Virus record (IMG/VR): IMGVR_UViG_3300034106_002735
Coordinates: 1-24,824 of that record
From: a virus
Reading direction: 5' to 3' (one strand)
DNA: 24,824 bases
Shown here: in pieces, positions 21,975-24,824 of the stretch
Layout of the letters: each line of letters begins with the position of its first letter
Position numbering within the stretch: the first letter of the stretch is position 1
Translations under genes and position numbers: made by a program
The notes under the pieces: generated by a model
The model's database searches: none
What the model was told of the DNA's origin: nothing
Seen by the model: only the letters and a program-made list of their open reading frames with translations

Positions 21975-22993
21975 TGAACGACAAGATTATCCAGGTGCTA
22001 GGAGTTACACAAAAGCAAAGCGGATGCGGATGGCACCGAGTATTGTTGCCGTTGGCATTTATGCCGGACTCATATAATCATATTTGCAATACACCAACGG
22101 AAGAGATATTAAACGAAAGGAACTTTGAGATTTTATTGTATAATCGATTCTCTCAATTTGACAATGATTGGCATGAGACAAAGAAACATTTTAAAGTAGT
22201 GATTGATCTCGATGATGATTGGGAGTTGCCGTATAGTCATCCTTTACACCAATTCTATGAGCCACAAAAGAAAAGGGTAATAAACAATATCTTTAACGCG
22301 GACCTTGTAACATGTACCAATGAGCGCATTGCGGAGAAGGTAAGTAAGTATAATAAAAATGTAAAGATATTCCCAAACTGCATTCCATTAGGTGAGCAAC
22401 AATATACCGACTTGAGACATGAGTCGGATAAGGTGCGCATCTTTTGGGCCGGAGGATCAACGCATATGAATGACATTGCAATACTTAAAAACCCGATAAA
22501 GAGATTTAATGCATTGCCAGGGATTGAGATGGTATTGGGCGGTTACACCGATACCGATCCGGTGAGTAAAGATTATTGGGATAAAGTGTTCAGTATGTTT
22601 AGCAATGGGGGAAAGTTAGCTAATAGAAAACTTTCAAGCGAGTTGCCAAATAATTACATGACTCACTTTGAGCATGCCGACATTATGGTGATACCATTGG
22701 AGGACTCGCAATGGCATGCGTGCAAATCTAATCTTAAGATACTTGAAGCTGCAAGCAAAAGGATTGCATGTGTGGTGAGTGATGTTGAGCCATACAACAA
22801 GGATAAGGATGCACCGGTGTTATGGGTAAAGAATCAAAGTGATTGGTTTAAGCATATATCTTATTTAGTAAACAACCCCACCGAAAGGGTAAAAATGGGA
22901 AACGATTTATATGAGTGGGCAAAAGAAAAATACAACTACGAAAAAATTGGTGCCGAGCGTAGAGAAGCATTTGGAAATCTTATTGAGGCATAA
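21974..22993 (+). CDS. GT-B fold glycosyltransferase (GT4-like)
   Basis: The 339-residue protein resembles GT-B glycosyltransferases found in phages. The N-terminal domain has GCGWHRVLLPL (17-27) and VVIDLDDDWELP (75-86), then NADLVTCTNERIAEKV (108-123) and IFPNCI (132-137). The C-terminal domain begins with RIFWAGGSTHMND (155-167) and carries HADIMVIPLEDSQWHACKSN (234-253) with LKILEAAS, the donor-binding E-x(7)-E type region. It would move a sugar from an activated donor to an unknown acceptor. The acceptor may be modified phage DNA, a virion protein or a host surface glycan. It leads a group of glycan-type genes with an acyltransferase and a second glycosyltransferase. Confidence 0.72.
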   Translation: MNDKIIQVLGVTQKQSGCGWHRVLLPLAFMPDSYNHICNTPTEEILNERNFEILLYNRFSQFDNDWHETKKHFKVVIDLDDDWELPYSHPLHQFYEPQKKRVINNIFNADLVTCTNERIAEKVSKYNKNVKIFPNCIPLGEQQYTDLRHESDKVRIFWAGGSTHMNDIAILKNPIKRFNALPGIEMVLGGYTDTDPVSKDYWDKVFSMFSNGGKLANRKLSSELPNNYMTHFEHADIMVIPLEDSQWHACKSNLKILEAASKRIACVVSDVEPYNKDKDAPVLWVKNQSDWFKHISYLVNNPTERVKMGNDLYEWAKEKYNYEKIGAERREAFGNLIEA

Positions 22994-23201
22994 GCACCAT
23001 TATGATCTATTTATCCGGAGTGGAGAGGTAGTAAACTTTCACGCAGATGTACAGGATGAGTTATTGAGCGTGATTAAGTTAAAGATACCACACTATGATT
23101 ACAATCGTAGGTGTGATGCATGCGTATGTGAATTTTTAGTGTTAACATATAAACAATTTAAAGATGAGTTACATCCATCCAACGGCGTTGATCGGGCCTA
23201 A
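22983..23201 (+). CDS. Small CxxC protein between glycan genes
   Basis: The frame reads through HKHHYDLFIRSGEVVNFHAD, VQDELLSVIKLKIP, then HYDYNRRCDACVCEFLVLTY and a short tail. The CDACVCEFL segment with preceding Asp/Tyr resembles the C-terminal Cys-x-x-Cys end of small phage proteins (CxxCvxEfl). The start is uncertain: TTG at 22983 overlaps the glycosyltransferase by 11 bases, TTG at 22971 is possible, and the first ATG in frame is at 22911, giving 96 residues and an 83-base overlap. It overlaps the following acyltransferase by 38 bases. Function unknown; a metal-binding site is possible. Confidence 0.5.
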   Translation: MRHKHHYDLFIRSGEVVNFHADVQDELLSVIKLKIPHYDYNRRCDACVCEFLVLTYKQFKDELHPSNGVDRA

Positions 23202-23661
23202 TGTAAGTATAGGCGAGAACTGTTATATTGGTCCTTATTGTATTATCGGTTACACGGCCGAGCATAAAGAGTTTTGGAATCGGGAGCCTGGGAGTGTCTC
23301 CATTGGTGACAATGTAGTATTAACCGGACATGTTACTATTGATGCAAGTACAGGAGATCAACCGACATTTATTGGTGATGATGTGTGGATGCTTAAGCAT
23401 AGCCATGTCGGTCATGATTGCTTTATTCATAGCAAGGTGACCATCTCATGCGGTGTAAAGGTTGGAGGACATACCATTGTGAGGTACAAATGTAATCTTG
23501 GACTTAATGCGGTAATCCATCAAAAGCAAGACATTGCCATCGGGTGCATGATTGGGATGGGTGCGGTGGTAACAAAGAAACTAATCACCGAAGCTTTCAA
23601 AAAGTATGCGGGCAATCCGGCAAAAGAGATAGGGGATAATGCTATTTATCGAAATCCATAA
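23164..23661 (+). CDS. LpxA-like left-handed beta-helix acyltransferase
   Basis: The 165-residue protein consists of hexapeptide repeats: IHPTALIGPNVSIGENCYIG (residues 4-23) and later IGDNVVLTGHVTI. The segment HSHVGHDCFIHSKVTISCGVKVGGHTIV (residues 79-106) closely follows the LpxA pattern HxAHDCxIG...GH. H84 corresponds to the catalytic histidine (H125 in E. coli LpxA). LpxA attaches an acyl chain to UDP-GlcNAc in lipid A synthesis. Here the protein lacks the C-terminal helical domain and is shorter than the roughly 260 residues of LpxA. It may act as an O- or N-acyltransferase on a nucleotide sugar used by the neighbouring glycosyltransferases. ATG 23164 overlaps the previous gene by 38 bases. 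Confidence 0.72.
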   Translation: MSYIHPTALIGPNVSIGENCYIGPYCIIGYTAEHKEFWNREPGSVSIGDNVVLTGHVTIDASTGDQPTFIGDDVWMLKHSHVGHDCFIHSKVTISCGVKVGGHTIVRYKCNLGLNAVIHQKQDIAIGCMIGMGAVVTKKLITEAFKKYAGNPAKEIGDNAIYRNP

Positions 23662-23881
23662 TTAGAAATATAGTTCTTATCTGCATGAATTTTACAAAAT
23701 ATTCATGCAATAGTTTACAAATTGGAAACTTATTTCTAGTTTTTGGTGCGTAAAAGTTGACATATTCGGAAGTGAAACTCGGACAATATCCGAATTAGTG
23801 TCACCAATTTATATAAATATGTGACAAAGTGAGGGGCAATTCGGTTATATGTTGTAACATATATAAAGTAAAATTTGTTAC

Positions 23882-23914
23882 AAATGGGTGCAAATGAATA
23901 TAAATGGGCGCAAA
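23882..23914 (+). repeat. Direct repeat pair inside the palindrome region
   Basis: AAATGGGTGCAAA at 23882-23894 and AAATGGGCGCAAA at 23902-23914 differ at one base and start 20 bases apart, about two helical turns. They are one of the few direct repeats in a region otherwise made of inverted ones. Confidence 0.6.
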
Positions 23915-24317
23915 GTAGTAATAATACTACCCTATTATCAAAAAATGTAAACTATGCAAGTTTTGATAATGTTCATTTATTTCGGTTGTTCACGAATCGT
24001 GAACTGATAAAATAAGTGAACAGGGGTTTGTTCCAATTTGGAACAGTCCGATATTTCCGGATAGTTAAAAGTAAAGCTATTATTTTACTTAATAGGTAGT
24101 AAAGTAAAACAATAACTTTACTATTTTACTTTACTCAATAGAGTGAGTAATTTTACTCAATGAGCCGGTAATGATTGATAATCGGCTCAAGCTTGATTGA
24201 TAAATGCACATCATAAAGTGCATTATATGACACATATTGCCACCATTAGTGTCATTAATGACCACTTATGATGGATGTTCCCGACATCAATATCGGAGAC
24301 ATATAGATGCAATTGCG

Positions 24318-24325
24318 TATATTTG
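24318..24325 (+). promoter_or_regulatory. Promoter-like -7 element before the last gene
   Basis: TATATTTG fits TAnnTTTG and lies 37 bases before the ATG of the glycosyltransferase at 24363. No T-rich -33 box is found 19 bases upstream (GGAG there), so the evidence is weak. It sits at the downstream end of the palindrome region. Confidence 0.25.
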
Positions 24326-24362
24326 CAGATAACTGCGGATCAAAATAATAAAATGTTGTTGT

Positions 24363-24824
24363 ATGAAAATACTAATATGTGGCTTAACTTATGGCAATAG
24401 GCCAAAGGATGTCATTGAATCCAATTTAAAGCGTGCGGGATGCGATTACAAGTACCTTGAGGTAAATAGAGAAGGTATTGCCAACGCGCTAAATGATGGC
24501 CTAGATATCGCTATAATTGACAACTACGACTATATTGCTTACCTTTCCAATGATATCATTGAGCCGGACAATTGGTTGGCAAAGAAACTTGAAGCCATCC
24601 AAACTTACCCATTTGCCGGAATAGTGGCCTCAAGCCTGGGAGAAGCAAAAAAAGGAATTAGGAGTGAGCATATCATATCCAATTGGTTGGTTGACATAAA
24701 GCTTGTTAATGAGATTGGTTACTTTAATGAGGCGATGTTCCCTTATGGGCCAATTGATTTGGATTACTGCGAGCGATCCCACATAGCGAATTTTAATACT
24801 TACTATGTAATGGATTGCATGGCC
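24363..24824 (+). CDS. GT-A fold glycosyltransferase (GT2-like), 3' truncated
   Basis: The frame from ATG 24363 is open to the window edge (154 codons, no stop). It begins MKILICGLTYGNRPKDVIES, then VNREGIANALNDGLDIA (residues about 38-54), IAYLSNDIIEPDNW (61-74), where SND takes the place of the DxD metal-binding motif, and later LVNEIGYFNEAMFPYGPIDLDYCER, the acceptor-side motif (GxFdExxFxYGxxDxDxxxR) of family 2 glycosyltransferases. It probably works with the GT-B enzyme at 21974 and the LpxA-like protein on a shared glycan. The ending and any extra domain lie outside the window. Confidence 0.72.
   Translation, partial: MKILICGLTYGNRPKDVIESNLKRAGCDYKYLEVNREGIANALNDGLDIAIIDNYDYIAYLSNDIIEPDNWLAKKLEAIQTYPFAGIVASSLGEAKKGIRSEHIISNWLVDIKLVNEIGYFNEAMFPYGPIDLDYCERSHIANFNTYYVMDCMA

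Larger units (their letters stand above)
23662..24362. repeat. 700-base gene-free region tiled with distinct inverted repeats
   Basis: No convincing gene is seen here. Perfect inverted repeats follow each other nearly end to end (arms/loop in bases): 23682-23709 (9/10), 23764-23795 (7/18), 23799-23826 (6/16), 23846-23863 (8/2), 23873-23885 (6/1), 23915-23930 (6/4), 23934-23970 (10/17), 23988-24004 (8/1), 24029-24045 (8/1), 24069-24090 (7/8), 24098-24135 (12/14), 24131-24150 (7/6), 24161-24189 (7/15), 24203-24224 (7/8), 24227-24255 (7/15) and 24251-24262 (6/0). Examples are GTTCACGAATCGTGAAC and TGTTCCAATTTGGAACA. The arms differ from one hairpin to the next, unlike REP/BIME families. Shorter palindromes include TCAAGCTTGA (24187-24196), GCAATTGC (24309-24316) and GCAG/CTGC (24325-24336). 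Confidence 0.85.

Noticed and set aside
23685-23753. A 22-codon frame (MNFTKYSCNS...) after the acyltransferase gene
   Set aside because: Too short, and its first half is simply the stem and loop of the hairpin at 23682-23709.
23884-24015. A 43-codon frame (MGANEYKWAQSSNNTT...) within the hairpin region
   Set aside because: It spans four of the inverted repeats and a direct repeat, which explain the sequence better. There is no family resemblance or continuation after the stop.

Overview
The window is a stretch of a tailed double-stranded DNA phage or prophage, very probably of a Bacteroidota host. The evidence is AT-rich DNA, short tightly packed and often overlapping genes, and a portal / connector / Peptidase_S74 fibre / M15 endolysin series typical of such phages. 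Gene starts generally lack a clear Shine-Dalgarno sequence, and several intergenic sites fit the Bacteroidota promoter pattern (a T-rich -33 box, 19 bases, TAnnTTTG). No integrase, terminase, major capsid, tail tube or tape-measure gene is visible, so I cannot say whether the phage is temperate, and much of the genome lies outside the window.

Layout. (1) Bases 1-8452, plus strand, structural: a 5'-truncated portal protein with a winged-helix-like segment and a MuF-like tail, a head-tail connector, a probable tail terminator, a beta-sandwich baseplate/fibre protein, a 1565-residue repetitive fibre ending in a self-cleaving S74 chaperone, and a small fibre-linked protein. (2) Bases 8484-10850, plus strand, lysis: small membrane proteins, an inner/outer spanin-like pair, a holin-like protein and an M15 peptidoglycan peptidase, closed by a terminator serving the opposite strand. 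(3) Bases 10917-16694, minus strand, DNA metabolism: read from 16694 downward, an SSB-like protein with an acidic tail, a PD-(D/E)XK nuclease, a DEDD exonuclease with a zinc ribbon, a MazG-like small protein, an HExxH metallopeptidase, a C5 cytosine methyltransferase with a second motif-bearing reading frame inside it, an SF2 helicase, several tiny proteins and an orphan DnaA domain IV. (4) Bases 16761-20724, plus strand: a divergent promoter with a structured leader, a one-helix membrane peptide, a ribbon-helix-helix-like regulator, a VRR-NUC nuclease, a primase-polymerase/helicase, an iteron cluster and a sigma-like HTH protein. (5) Bases 20726-24824, plus strand: small accessory proteins including a tandem duplicate, then a glycan module: GT-B glycosyltransferase, a CxxC protein, an LpxA-like acyltransferase, and a truncated GT-A glycosyltransferase.

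Three parts stand out. First, a 700-base gene-free stretch (23662-24362) is tiled almost end to end with at least 16 different inverted repeats. Second, a cluster of eight TGTACTCG sites (19960-20208) is arranged as direct copies on one side and inverted copies on the other side of an AT-rich core; it is a candidate origin or operator. Third, the methyltransferase gene carries a second frame whose translation shows the TPTASD and LNPxFxxWMMGxP motifs known from methyltransferase-associated phage proteins, in the same bases that encode the methyltransferase motifs VIII to X.

All functional names rest on reading motifs by eye. No database search was possible.
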